This document shows positions 16,067 through 25,003 of a DNA stretch of 58,006 bases, one piece after another. The notes under the pieces were generated by a model, which was not told where the DNA came from, made no database searches, and saw nothing but the letters and a program-made list of their open reading frames with translations. Within the stretch, counting starts at the first letter, position 1. Each line of letters begins with the position of its first letter. The stretch comes from Smithella sp. (GTDB taxonomy: Bacteria > Desulfobacterota > Syntrophia > Syntrophales > Smithellaceae): contig JAAZHX010000066.1 of NCBI GenBank assembly GCA_012510495.1, positions 1-58,006 of the forward strand. Direction: 5' to 3'. The translations under genes were made by a program, and so were the position numbers.

Positions 16067-17902
16067 ATGTGGAAGCAAAAAATCGTCACCCCCGCGGAAG
16101 TGCTGGAAAAAATTGATCCGGGAATGAGCATTTTCCTGGGAACGGGAATGGCCGAACCCCGCACGCTGGTCAGAAACCTGATGGAATCCCGGCAGCATAA
16201 CCTGCAGGATCTGGAGCTGATTCAACTGGTCAGCCTGGGCGACGCGGTGGCGATCGACGAGCGTTACTCGCGGAAATTCCGCCTCAAAACGTTTTATTCC
16301 GGGTGGCTCGCCTCGGACGCCATCAGCCAGGGAAGAGTGGATCTGATTCCCAGCCGTTTCTCCCGGGTGGCCTGGCTGTTTAAAACCGGCGCCATTCATA
16401 TCGACGTGGCGTTCATTCAGGTGACGCCCCCCGATGAAAACGGCTACGCCTATCTGGTGGGCGCGTCCGTGGAGCGGCAGGCCATGGAAATGGCCCAGAT
16501 CGTTGTCGGCGAAATCAATTCGCAGATACCCCGGACGATGGGGGACACGCTGGTGAACATGGCGGATTTCCATTACCTGATCGGGGCGACAGAGCCGCCC
16601 TATTACCTCGCCCGCTGGCCGCTGCAGGACGTTTATCTCAAAATCGCAGCCAACATTGCCTCCATGATTCCCGACGGAAGCTGCATCTCTTACGGCATCG
16701 GGCCGTTGTATGAGGCGCTGGCCAAGGGCCTGGCCGCGAAAAAAAATCTGGGCGTGCATTCGCCCTTCTTCACGGACGCGCTGATGGACTTGGTGAAAAG
16801 CGGCGCCGTGACCAACCGCTACAAAGGCATCTTCCGCGGCAAGTCCTGCGCCTCCTACGTGCTGGGCACCAGGGAGCTGATGTCCTGGCTGGATTTGAAT
16901 CCGCTCGTGGAATTTCAGCCGCAGGACATTGTGATGGATCCGCGCACTATCGGCCTCAACGACAATATGATTGCGATTTTCCCGGCGCGGAAAGTTGATC
17001 TCACCGGCTGCGTCGCGCTGCACACCGGCAAGGGCAATGTGACCGCGGGCCCCGGCAACGTCGCGGAGCTGTTTATGGGCGCGGCGCTTTCCAAAAACGG
17101 CCGGAGCATTTTCGCCCTGCCCAGCCGCAATCGAAAGGGAAAACCCAATATTCTGCTTTCGCTGGATCAGTATCCCTTCCAGTTTACGAACCGGGAATCC
17201 ATGGACGTGGTCGTTACGGAATACGGCGTGGCGCTGCTCATGGGCAAGACGCTGCGCGAGCGGGCGCAGGCGCTCATCGAGATTGCCCATCCGGATGATC
17301 GCGCCGAACTGGTCCGCCAGGCCAAGGAAGAAAAGATGATCTACGCCGACCAGATTTATTTTCCCGAATCCGGCTATTTGTATCCCGAAAAGATCGCCTG
17401 TTCGCACCGCTTCAAGGATTCGCTGACCGTCCGCTTCCGGGCGATCAAACCATCCGATGAAGAGGACATGCGGCGTCTGTTTTACCGGTTTTCCGATCAG
17501 GCGGTGTATTACCGGTATTTCAGCCCGATCAAGACCATGCCGCACAAGAAGATGCAGGAATACGTGAATGTCGATTACCGGCACACGATGTCCATCGTGG
17601 CGATTGTGGATGAATCCGGCGTGGAAAAAATTATCGGAGAGGCCCGCTATGTCAAAACGCAGGGGGAGCCTTTTGCCGATACGGCGTTCATTGTTGATGA
17701 GCAGTACCAGGGGATGGGCATTTCAACGTATCTGTTCAACCTGTTGATCCGCGCGGCCCGGGAAGAGGGCATCGGCGGATTCAAGGCCGATGTTCTGGAA
17801 AACAACCGGGCCATGCTGAAAGTTTACGAAAAGGCGCTCTATCCGGTGCAGACCGTTTTATCCGACGGCGTCTATAAAATTTCGATTCCCTTCAACGAAT
17901 AG
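16067..17902 (+). CDS. CoA-transferase/acetyl-CoA hydrolase-like protein fused to a GNAT domain
   Basis: A 611-residue fusion. Residues 1-430 follow the Cat1/4-hydroxybutyrate CoA-transferase family (GTGMAEPRTLVRNLME, GLNDNMIAIFPARKVDLTGC, VVTEYGVALLMGKTLRERA). Residues 445-611 are a GNAT acyltransferase (LTVRFRAIKPSDEEDM, FIVDEQYQGMGISTYLF). In family members I know, the catalytic glutamate lies in an HSE or HTE motif; here the same place reads GVHSPFFTDALMDLV, with proline at 233. The CoA-transferase half may therefore not form the usual glutamyl-CoA intermediate. GAGGG precedes the ATG. It is in an operon with the GpsA-like gene. Confidence 0.82.
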   Translation: MWKQKIVTPAEVLEKIDPGMSIFLGTGMAEPRTLVRNLMESRQHNLQDLELIQLVSLGDAVAIDERYSRKFRLKTFYSGWLASDAISQGRVDLIPSRFSRVAWLFKTGAIHIDVAFIQVTPPDENGYAYLVGASVERQAMEMAQIVVGEINSQIPRTMGDTLVNMADFHYLIGATEPPYYLARWPLQDVYLKIAANIASMIPDGSCISYGIGPLYEALAKGLAAKKNLGVHSPFFTDALMDLVKSGAVTNRYKGIFRGKSCASYVLGTRELMSWLDLNPLVEFQPQDIVMDPRTIGLNDNMIAIFPARKVDLTGCVALHTGKGNVTAGPGNVAELFMGAALSKNGRSIFALPSRNRKGKPNILLSLDQYPFQFTNRESMDVVVTEYGVALLMGKTLRERAQALIEIAHPDDRAELVRQAKEEKMIYADQIYFPESGYLYPEKIACSHRFKDSLTVRFRAIKPSDEEDMRRLFYRFSDQAVYYRYFSPIKTMPHKKMQEYVNVDYRHTMSIVAIVDESGVEKIIGEARYVKTQGEPFADTAFIVDEQYQGMGISTYLFNLLIRAAREEGIGGFKADVLENNRAMLKVYEKALYPVQTVLSDGVYKISIPFNE

Positions 17903-17938
17903 CGGGAGAACCTCTCCGGCTTCGTCCTTCCGCCGGTC

Positions 17939-18898
17939 CTACGCCAGGTTTTTCAAAAGCACCCCCCGCCTTTTGAGTTCTTTCCGGCCGGCCAGAAGCT
18001 CCCCGGCCGCGATTCGGTCGAGAACGTAAATCAATTCCCCGCCTCGTGCGGCGTACTTCTGCCCGTAGGAGATGGGAATCTCCGGGGTGACTTCGCCCAG
18101 AAGCGACCGGGCCACGGACTCCGTTTTACGCGCGCCGCAGGCCAAAAGCAGAACGGTTTTCGCGCGATACACCAGCTCGGCCCCCATGCTGATTGCGTAC
18201 TGCGGGGATTGGACCCTGGTCTTGAAATGTCCGTCGGCAACGGCATTGGCGATGGTGTTGTCGTCGAGCCTGACCAGCAGCACCCGGCTGCCCGCAAAGG
18301 GAATGCCCGATTCGTGGAAAGCGACGTGGCCGCGTCCGCCCACGCCGATGATCTGCAGGTCGATGCCGCCCGACGCTTTGATTTTCCGCGCATAGCCGTC
18401 CAGAATATCTTTTTTGATCCAGGCGAGGTAGGCTGACTTAGGGCGTGGTTTGATGACAACGGATTTCCCTGCGTCCGTTCCCCTGAATTCCCAGTCGCCC
18501 TTGTTTTCCCGAAGTTCCCGGATCAGAGTTTTCTGGTCGATCAGGGCGCCTGCGGGAACGCGGGTTTCGATGAATTTCTTTTGCAGACGGCCGAACAGCT
18601 CCTGGATCATGAAATAGGCGTAGCTTTCCGGGTGAAGGAGACGCTGCTGGGCATTTTCGCCCGGCAGGCCGACGTACTCATCCAGGTTGAAGCTGCGGAT
18701 GCGTCCGGCGTCCAGCTTCCCTTCATTGGCCGCCCGGGCGAAATGCTTGTAGAGTCCCGTGGGTGAAATTCCTGTGGCCAGCCCCAGCGTCGCTTCTTTC
18801 TTGTTCTTCAGGATGCCGATGGTTTTCCGGACGGCAATGGCCGCCGCCGCCTCGCTCAGCTGCGCAAAGTCTCTCGTCACCCAGACGGTGATTCCCAT
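17939..18898 (-). CDS. Glucosamine-6-phosphate deaminase/6-phosphogluconolactonase family protein (NagB-like)
   Basis: A 319-residue protein with LGLATGISPTGLYKHF, IRSFNLDEYVGLPGENAQQ and IIGVGGRGHVAFHESGIPF, the NagB fold. D in NLDEY, H and E in GHVAFHE are conserved, but the acidic residue of GxGxDGH (Asp141 of E. coli NagB) is replaced by arginine (GGRGH). There is also an insertion of about 50 residues before that motif. The start at 18898 matches the family. It follows glmM in the same direction with a 19-base gap, so a role in amino-sugar phosphate metabolism is likely, but simple NagB activity is doubtful. Confidence 0.78.
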   Translation of the reverse strand: MGITVWVTRDFAQLSEAAAAIAVRKTIGILKNKKEATLGLATGISPTGLYKHFARAANEGKLDAGRIRSFNLDEYVGLPGENAQQRLLHPESYAYFMIQELFGRLQKKFIETRVPAGALIDQKTLIRELRENKGDWEFRGTDAGKSVVIKPRPKSAYLAWIKKDILDGYARKIKASGGIDLQIIGVGGRGHVAFHESGIPFAGSRVLLVRLDDNTIANAVADGHFKTRVQSPQYAISMGAELVYRAKTVLLLACGARKTESVARSLLGEVTPEIPISYGQKYAARGGELIYVLDRIAAGELLAGRKELKRRGVLLKNLA

Positions 18899-18917
18899 AA
18901 TCCGTTTCCCTTTCGCG

Positions 18918-20267
18918 CTATCCCAGTTCGTTTTTGACCACGTCGGCGATCTGCCGGCAGTATTTTTCCGTCGCCGCGTCGGACGGTCCCTCCACCATGA
19001 CGCGGCACATATTCTGCGTTCCCGAATAGCGGACCAGCACGCGTCCTGCGCTACCCAGTTCACTCTCCGCCTGCCGGATGGCTTCGACAAGCTTCGGCAG
19101 GTCTTCGATATTCGGTTTGTGTTTCACGTCCACGTTGATCAGCTTCTGCGGAAAGATATCCATCATCCGCGCCAGTTCGGAAAGAGGTTTTCCTTCCTTG
19201 ATCATCGCCGCCACCAGTTGCAGGGCGGCAATGATGCCGTCGCCCGTCGTGTGATGGTCCAGGAAAATCATGTGACCCGCTTCTTCCCCCCCGATGACGC
19301 CGTCGAGCCGTTTCATATCTTCCAGAACGTAGCGGTCGCCTACTTTGGAGGCGTGGTGTTTAAAGCCGTATTTTTTGCAGGCGATCGTCAGGCCGAGATT
19401 GCTCATGACGGTGGTGACCAGGAGATTGTTTTTCAGTTTGCCTTCCCGCTTCAGGATATTGGCGCAGATGACCAGGATCTGGTCGCCCGTGATTTTCCGC
19501 CCCTTTTCATCAACGGCAATGAGACGGTCGCCGTCTCCGTCAAAGGCCAGGCCGATGGCCGCCCCGCACTCGAGCACTTTTCTCCGGAGGATTCCCGTAT
19601 GCTGCGAGCCGCAGCCGTCGTTGATATTGGTTCCGTTGGGCGTCTTGTGAATGACTTCGATGTTGGCGCCCAGTTCGTGGAAGGTGTCGGGGGCGACCTT
19701 GTATGTGGCGCCGTTGGCGGTGTCCAGAACGATCTTCATGCCTTCCATGGAGAGATTGCGGGGGAAGGTGTTTTTGGCGAAGACAATGTAGCGACCGTTG
19801 ACGCCCTCCGGACGATACGCCTTGCCGATGTCGAGCCCTCTGGACGCCAGACTGTCAAGTTTGTTGTTCAGGACCATGTCCTCGATCCGGCTTTCCTGCT
19901 CGTCGGAAAGCTTGTAGCCGTCGCCGCCAAAGATTTTCAGGCCGTTGTCCTGGAAGGGATTGTGAGACGCCGAGATCACAACGCCCGCGTCGGCGCGCAT
20001 GCTCTGGGTGACGAAGGCGATCGCCGGCGTCGGCATCACGCCGACCAGATAGGAATGGCCTCCCATGGACGTGATGCCGGCTTCCAGGGAGCTCTCCAGC
20101 ATGTACCCGGAAAGCCGGGTGTCCTTCCCGATAATGACGACGGTCCGGTGTCCTTCCTTTTTAAAAAAATGCGCTATGGCCCGTCCAACGCCGAAGGCGA
20201 TTTCAGGGGTCATGGGGTATTGATTTGCTTCGCCTCGAATTCCGTCCGTGCCGAACAGCTTGCCCAT
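18918..20267 (-). CDS. glmM: Phosphoglucosamine mutase
   Basis: A 449-residue enzyme that interconverts glucosamine-6-phosphate and glucosamine-1-phosphate on the way to UDP-GlcNAc. It begins GKLFGTDGIRGEANQYPM. The phosphoserine loop is VVISASHNPFQDNG, the metal loop is LAFDGDGDRLIAVD, the sugar-binding loop GGEEAGHMIF, and the phosphate-binding loop VRYSGTQNMCRVMVEG. AAGGAG precedes the ATG. It lies between the hexapeptide-repeat gene and the NagB-like gene, all leftward, an amino-sugar cluster. Confidence 0.96.
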   Translation of the reverse strand: MGKLFGTDGIRGEANQYPMTPEIAFGVGRAIAHFFKKEGHRTVVIIGKDTRLSGYMLESSLEAGITSMGGHSYLVGVMPTPAIAFVTQSMRADAGVVISASHNPFQDNGLKIFGGDGYKLSDEQESRIEDMVLNNKLDSLASRGLDIGKAYRPEGVNGRYIVFAKNTFPRNLSMEGMKIVLDTANGATYKVAPDTFHELGANIEVIHKTPNGTNINDGCGSQHTGILRRKVLECGAAIGLAFDGDGDRLIAVDEKGRKITGDQILVICANILKREGKLKNNLLVTTVMSNLGLTIACKKYGFKHHASKVGDRYVLEDMKRLDGVIGGEEAGHMIFLDHHTTGDGIIAALQLVAAMIKEGKPLSELARMMDIFPQKLINVDVKHKPNIEDLPKLVEAIRQAESELGSAGRVLVRYSGTQNMCRVMVEGPSDAATEKYCRQIADVVKNELG

Positions 20268-20324
20268 CGATGATCTCCTTTTCTGTAACGCAACCGATAT
20301 GGAAACATCCGGTTTGCGCCCGTT

Positions 20325-21563
20325 TCAGTTTTTAAATAATTCCATCAGCGGCAGCGCCTGTGCCGCCCGATCGCCGAGCGCCCTGACGATGCCGTTTAGC
20401 CAGGCCGTTCCTTTTAACGAAACCGTCCCGGGCAGATTCCGGATCACCCCGACGTAGTCGGTGGAGTTTTGCGCGCTTTTGGCGAAGTCTTCCAAAAAAA
20501 CCTCGCGCAACGGCCGGGTTGCCGTGAAGACGTCCGGTATATTTCCGGTGAAGAGGTCTTCGCAAAAACCGGTTTGGCCGAGCAACTCTTTTCTGGCCCG
20601 GGTGTCGGGCCCGGAGAAGGCGGCGGCCTTTTCGGCCATCGCCCTCAATCTTTTCAGCCGCTCTTTTCCGGCCGATGCCAGCGTCTCCAGAACGCCCGCG
20701 TACAGAAGCGAACCGAGGGGCCGGGCCTCCAGAAAAGGTTTGCGGACGTGCCTGTACCAGGACTCCAGGGCGGACAGATTGGCCAGGTACAGGATATTGT
20801 TTTCCACGACTCTCCGCAGATTCGGGTAGGCAGAAGGATGAAATTCTTTTGCGCCGCCCGCGGGCCTTGTTTCAAAAATCAACAGGCCGTCCTGGGGGTA
20901 ATCATGGCGCAAAATCGAGCCGGCGGCCACGATGTTGCCGTACCCGAGGCGCGCGGGGCCGATGATCCCCCCCTGACCGCCCAGAAATATGGGGGGCTGG
21001 TTGAGCATCACGCCCCGGGGGACGTCCCCCAGCAGGGAAGGCGTGGCTTTGTCCGCTTCGGGCGTGAAATTGAAGTGAATGTAGGAGCTGCCCACTTCGG
21101 AGTGATTGCTGCGGCTGGTGCCGCCGGCCATCAGACAGTCGCAGAGGTTGATCAGGCTGCCCAGCGTGACAAAGGGAAAGAGGATGGTCTGTTTCAGGCC
21201 GACGCAATGGACGCCGCCCGCTTCTTCCTCCAGGAGACATCCTTCCCGGACGTGCGCGCCCATTCCCAGGGTCGCCTTGTCCAGAAAAATCGATTTGCTG
21301 AAGAATCCTCCCTTTAACTCGACGCGTTGTCCGAGCCGGCAGTCCTCGACGGTCGCGGGCGCTTCGTACCCCAGTTTGCAGCCGGACGAAATAACGGTTT
21401 TTCCGCCGTAAATCCGGCAGCCGGGGTAGATGGTTACTCCCTGTCCTGAAATCTGATCGATATGAACATCATCGCCGATATCCAGCGTTGCCGGATTGGG
21501 GATGTGGACCCCTTTGGCCAGCAACTGCTGTATTTTTTCATGGGATTTCGGTTTAAAATCCAT
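20325..21563 (-). CDS. Hexapeptide-repeat (left-handed beta-helix) protein, GlmU C-terminal-like
   Basis: A 412-residue protein. Residues about 20-250 form a left-handed beta helix of isoleucine-patch repeats (IGDDVHIDQISGQGVTIYPG, KTVISSGCKLGY, LGYGNIVAAGSIL). The remaining 160 residues are helical and unassigned (from YPNLRRVVENNILYLANLSA). Some databases call such proteins UDP-N-acetylglucosamine pyrophosphorylases, but the nucleotidyltransferase domain of GlmU is absent here. GAGGAG stands 6 bases before the ATG at 21563. It is upstream of glmM in the same direction, which supports a link to UDP-GlcNAc. Confidence 0.72.
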   Translation of the reverse strand: MDFKPKSHEKIQQLLAKGVHIPNPATLDIGDDVHIDQISGQGVTIYPGCRIYGGKTVISSGCKLGYEAPATVEDCRLGQRVELKGGFFSKSIFLDKATLGMGAHVREGCLLEEEAGGVHCVGLKQTILFPFVTLGSLINLCDCLMAGGTSRSNHSEVGSSYIHFNFTPEADKATPSLLGDVPRGVMLNQPPIFLGGQGGIIGPARLGYGNIVAAGSILRHDYPQDGLLIFETRPAGGAKEFHPSAYPNLRRVVENNILYLANLSALESWYRHVRKPFLEARPLGSLLYAGVLETLASAGKERLKRLRAMAEKAAAFSGPDTRARKELLGQTGFCEDLFTGNIPDVFTATRPLREVFLEDFAKSAQNSTDYVGVIRNLPGTVSLKGTAWLNGIVRALGDRAAQALPLMELFKN

Positions 21564-21731
21564 AGACATCTCCTCAATACAGTGAAGGGTGAAAAGCGCC
21601 TTCGCCTCAAATCTCACAATGCACGCTTTTCACTCAACCGTCAAAGCGTTTCAATATCCCGCATTTTTTCAAATTCCATGACGGTGGACATGGCCTGATT
21701 GTCGACCGGCAGGTTGAAAACGTGAGCGGTT

Positions 21732-22550
21732 TTATCCGGACAGATCCGGAAAATCCTTCCGCACCGACATTTTCCACTGTGGCGGCCGTTTTTCCAGGAA
21801 GGATACGACGCCTTCCATGGCGTCGGGTTGCGTGCAGACCCACTCGAAGATTTTAAATTCTCTGGCGCCAACTTCAGCCACACTCGCCGTGAGATTGTCC
21901 CATAAAAGTCTTTTGGAAAGCGCCACGGACACGGGCGCGGTCTTGTGAAATTCACGAGCCAGCGCCAGCGCCGCCGGCAGGACCTCGTCCGCGGGCAAGG
22001 CTTTCGAGGCCAGTCCCATTTCCACAAGCTCGGTTCCCGTGATCATGCGGCCGGTAAGGAGCAAATCGGCAGCCCGGGAGAGTCCCGCCACGCTGGGAAC
22101 GATCACGTGAGAGGAAAGTTCCGGCGTGATGCCCCGGCGCACGAAGGCGAACTGGATTTTTGCGTCCCGGGCGACGAAGCGGATGTCGCAGTTCATGGCG
22201 AAGGTTATGCCCACGCCGATGGCATGGCCGTTGACGGCGGCAATGACCGGTTTTTTAATCTGCCAGGGCATGACGTTGGGAAAGGCCAGCGACCTGCGTC
22301 TGGCTTTCTCATCTTCCGCCCCTCCCGCCGCAAACTCGGAGGCGCCGCTTAAATCCGCGCCCGCGCAGAAGGCTTTACCCGCGCCGGTGATCACGACCGA
22401 GCGTACGGCGTCATCCTTGTCGCAGGCCAGCAGCGCCGCTTCCATCTCCAGCGCGACCTGCCGCGTCCAGCTGTTCATAGCCTGCGGCCTGTTGAGGGTG
22501 ATGGTCGCAATTCCGTCTTCCACATTGAATAAAATTTCGGAATAAATCAT
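21732..22550 (-). CDS. Enoyl-CoA hydratase/isomerase family protein
   Basis: A 272-residue crotonase-fold protein. Typical elements are IATITLNRPQAMNSWT, VVITGAGKAFCAGADLSG, the oxyanion-hole loop AAVNGHAIGVGITFAMNCDI, and RGITPELSSHVIVP. One of the two glutamates used by hydratases is visible in PELSS; at the other position the loop reads VGI where hydratases have GGxE, so it may act as another crotonase type. GGGGAG precedes the ATG. It is transcribed from a promoter at 22664-22692, divergent from gctAB. Confidence 0.88.
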   Translation of the reverse strand: MIYSEILFNVEDGIATITLNRPQAMNSWTRQVALEMEAALLACDKDDAVRSVVITGAGKAFCAGADLSGASEFAAGGAEDEKARRRSLAFPNVMPWQIKKPVIAAVNGHAIGVGITFAMNCDIRFVARDAKIQFAFVRRGITPELSSHVIVPSVAGLSRAADLLLTGRMITGTELVEMGLASKALPADEVLPAALALAREFHKTAPVSVALSKRLLWDNLTASVAEVGAREFKIFEWVCTQPDAMEGVVSFLEKRPPQWKMSVRKDFPDLSG

Positions 22551-22663
22551 TTGTTCTCCCCGGGACGCCGGTTAGGCTTTGCGGCGGCTTGCCCCAGACG
22601 GCAGAAAACCTCCGCAATGATTGAATAACATTGAATTGACGGGCTTCCCTTTTTATGTGGGTG

Positions 22664-22692
22664 AATATATGAGGACGTAAATTGTGTGTCAA
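22664..22692 (-). promoter_or_regulatory. Sigma-70-type promoter for the leftward enoyl-CoA hydratase
   Basis: On the minus strand TTGACA (22692-22687) and TATATT (22669-22664) are 17 bases apart. This is back to back with the rightward promoter at 22738-22766. Confidence 0.72.
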
Positions 22693-22737
22693 GGATATTT
22701 TGGGCAAAGGATATGGAAAAGACGGGTCCATATTTTC

Positions 22738-22766
22738 TTGACGCGCGGGGGGGCGCCCAGTATACT
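22738..22766 (+). promoter_or_regulatory. Sigma-70-type promoter for gctAB, with a long leader
   Basis: TTGACG (22738-22743) and TATACT (22761-22766) are 17 bases apart. The transcript would carry a leader of about 190 bases before gctA, with GC-rich self-complementary stretches but no riboswitch that I can name. The 22551-22962 interval holds only these two promoters and the leader. Confidence 0.72.
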
Positions 22767-22962
22767 GCGCCCAAAAGCAAGTTCTTTTCGGCGTTCAATA
22801 CCCATAATGGGTTCCCCGCAAGCTTCCGGCCGGGTTTTAGGTTGCAAAGCGGGGTCGCCCCTGAAGCGCACGGAACCGTTTCGTTTCGCTTGCAATCCTG
22901 CAAAGCAGGCGGCCCGGACGGGGCCGGCGGATTGTTTGTCCGTTCCGACAAAGGAGGGAAAT

Positions 22963-24009
22963 ATGCCTGAGGCAGTCAACAAGGTCATGACGGCGAAGGA
23001 GGCTATCGGCCGCTTCGTCGGGGATGGCGACCATCTGGTCATCGGCAACTACACTGCCGGGACCTGTGCCGCCCTGGTTTTTGAAGTCATCCGCCAGCGG
23101 CGGAAAGGCCTGACACTCTACTCGCAGTCCGGCGTTTTCGACGTGGAGGTGCTTGTGGGAGGCGGGTGCGTGGACCGGCTCGTTTCCACCTACGTTTACC
23201 GTGCCGGCGGCAAGGAGGGCGGGTCGGCCGTGGAGCGCGCGATGAAGGCGGGGACGCTCGAAATGGAGGACTACACGAACTTCCAGTACAACGCCCGGCT
23301 CGTGGCGGGCATGCACGGCTTTTCGTTCATGCAGGTTCTGGAGGGCGCGATGGTTACGGACCTGTTCAAGAAGCGCTCGTTTCTGGGTGACGACAAGTAC
23401 CGGGTCATCTCCTGCCCCTACACGGGCAAGCGGATTCTCACCGTGCCCGCCGCCAACCCGGACGTCTGCATCGTGCACGTCCAGCGGGCCGACCGGTTCG
23501 GCAACGCCCAGTACTGGGGCGCCCTGGGCAGCGTGGCGGCCGCCGCGCTGGCGAGCAGGCGCATCGTCGTGTCCTGCGAGGAGATCGTGAAACATGACAT
23601 CATCCAGTCGAGTCCCCACCTGACCATCATCCCCGGTTACCGGGTGGATGCGGTGGTGGAGATCCCCTTCGGGGCGCATCCCACCGAAGTGCTCGGCCAC
23701 TACAACCTCGACCGGATGATGTACGCCCTGTTCTTCATGGCGGACATGACCGGCGAAGGCCTCAAGGCCTGGATGGACGAATGGATCTACGGCTGCGCGG
23801 ACCGGCACGCCTACCTGGATCACTACATGACCAAGCACGGCGCCGAATTGCTCGACGACATCCGGGCGAAGGCCTACTATTCGGCGCCGGCGAACTACGG
23901 CGCGGCCTACACCTCATGCTGGGACAACGAAGGCCGGGAGCGCACCATGGGCGTCACGCTCGCGGAGATGGAAAAGATTATGGAGGAAAGGGGGCTGCTC
24001 AATGGCTAA
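22963..24009 (+). CDS. gctA: CoA-transferase subunit A, glutaconate CoA-transferase type
   Basis: A 348-residue subunit of a type I CoA-transferase. Family features are VIGNYTAGTCAALVFEVIRQ, VEVLVGGGCVDRLVSTYVY, and HVQRADRFGNAQYWGALGS. The start at 22963 is set by AGGAGG 6 bases upstream; the frame stays open about 90 codons further through leader sequence. Its end overlaps gctB by 8 bases. The genes use almost only C- or G-ending codons and look richer in GC than their neighbours, so transfer from another genome is possible. Substrate is likely a dicarboxylic or acyl acid but cannot be fixed from sequence. Confidence 0.85.
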   Translation: MPEAVNKVMTAKEAIGRFVGDGDHLVIGNYTAGTCAALVFEVIRQRRKGLTLYSQSGVFDVEVLVGGGCVDRLVSTYVYRAGGKEGGSAVERAMKAGTLEMEDYTNFQYNARLVAGMHGFSFMQVLEGAMVTDLFKKRSFLGDDKYRVISCPYTGKRILTVPAANPDVCIVHVQRADRFGNAQYWGALGSVAAAALASRRIVVSCEEIVKHDIIQSSPHLTIIPGYRVDAVVEIPFGAHPTEVLGHYNLDRMMYALFFMADMTGEGLKAWMDEWIYGCADRHAYLDHYMTKHGAELLDDIRAKAYYSAPANYGAAYTSCWDNEGRERTMGVTLAEMEKIMEERGLLNG

Positions 24010-24823
24010 AAAATACACCCTTGACGAACTGCTCATCATCACGGCCGCCCGCGAGATCAGGGACGGCGAGAAAGTCATACTCGGCGTCGGGCTTCCCACC
24101 ACGGCCGGCGCCATGGCCAAGGCCCTGCACGCGCCGGACGCCACGCTCATGATGGAGTCCGGGATTCTCGACATCGAGCCCCTGGTGCCCCCGAACCACA
24201 TCGCGGACGCCCATTCGTGCCGGGGCTTCTCCTATGCCACGGACCTCTTCTCCATGTTCACCATGACTTACCGGGGCTATGTGGATGTGTGCTTCCTGGG
24301 TGTCGCCCAAATCGACCGCTTCGGCAACCTGAACACCACGGTCATCGGCGACTACTACCGGCCGAAGATGCGGTTGCCCGGCTCGGGCGGGGCGGCGGAT
24401 TTCATCTCCTACGCGAAAAGGACCATCCTCACCATGCGGGGGGGCGAGTTTGTCGAAAAGCTCGACTATTTCACCTCGCCCGGCTACCTGGACGGAGGGG
24501 ACAGCCGTGATGCCTCGGGGCTTTTCCCCAAGGGGTCCGGCCCGGCCATGTTGCTCACCACGAAGGGTGTCTTCCGCTTCGACGAGAAGACGAAAGAAAT
24601 GGTGCTGACGCTGGTTCACCCCGGCGTCGGTGTGGACGATATCCGCAGAGACATCCCCTGGGATCTGAAGGTTGCCCCCGATCTGACCGAAACGGAACGG
24701 CCGACAGATGCAGAGATCGATTTCGTCCGGCGTTTCGCCCCGACCGAGGCGGTCGGGCGGAAGCTCATGTACGAGCTGGGCATCGGGCACAGCCTGAACA
24801 AGGCCCTGGCGCGCGGGAAATAA
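24002..24823 (+). CDS. gctB: CoA-transferase subunit B, glutaconate CoA-transferase type
   Basis: A 273-residue partner subunit. The catalytic glutamate is E52 in LMMESGILDIEPL, the ESG motif of type I CoA-transferase B subunits. AGVGLPTT-like substrate elements (ILGVGLPTTAGAMAKALHAP) and VAQIDRFGNLNTTVIGDY are also present. Its start codon lies inside the end of gctA, so the two are translated together. The pair transfers CoA between carboxylic acids, which fits an organism growing on fatty, dicarboxylic or aromatic acids. Confidence 0.86.
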   Translation: MAKKYTLDELLIITAAREIRDGEKVILGVGLPTTAGAMAKALHAPDATLMMESGILDIEPLVPPNHIADAHSCRGFSYATDLFSMFTMTYRGYVDVCFLGVAQIDRFGNLNTTVIGDYYRPKMRLPGSGGAADFISYAKRTILTMRGGEFVEKLDYFTSPGYLDGGDSRDASGLFPKGSGPAMLLTTKGVFRFDEKTKEMVLTLVHPGVGVDDIRRDIPWDLKVAPDLTETERPTDAEIDFVRRFAPTEAVGRKLMYELGIGHSLNKALARGK

Positions 24824-25003
24824 ACCGTGGTCCGCAAGGTTTGTCCGAAAATACCTCGCCGATAAGAACCTTGTAAAATTTTACGGCGTTTGGAGACGTG
24901 TGTCGGGAGGGGGGCCTGAAAAACCTGCCCGGAGTTTCAAGAGGAAGCTTGCTGTGGGAAGGATTGGCTGTGATACGGGTGGGAGGGGTTCCGGCGCCGA
25001 TGG

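Noticed and set aside
14831-17584. A 917-codon open frame on the minus strand
   Set aside because: It is a shadow of the GpsA-like and CoA-transferase genes on the plus strand: composition is histidine- and arginine-rich, no family is recognisable and the plus-strand proteins are clear.
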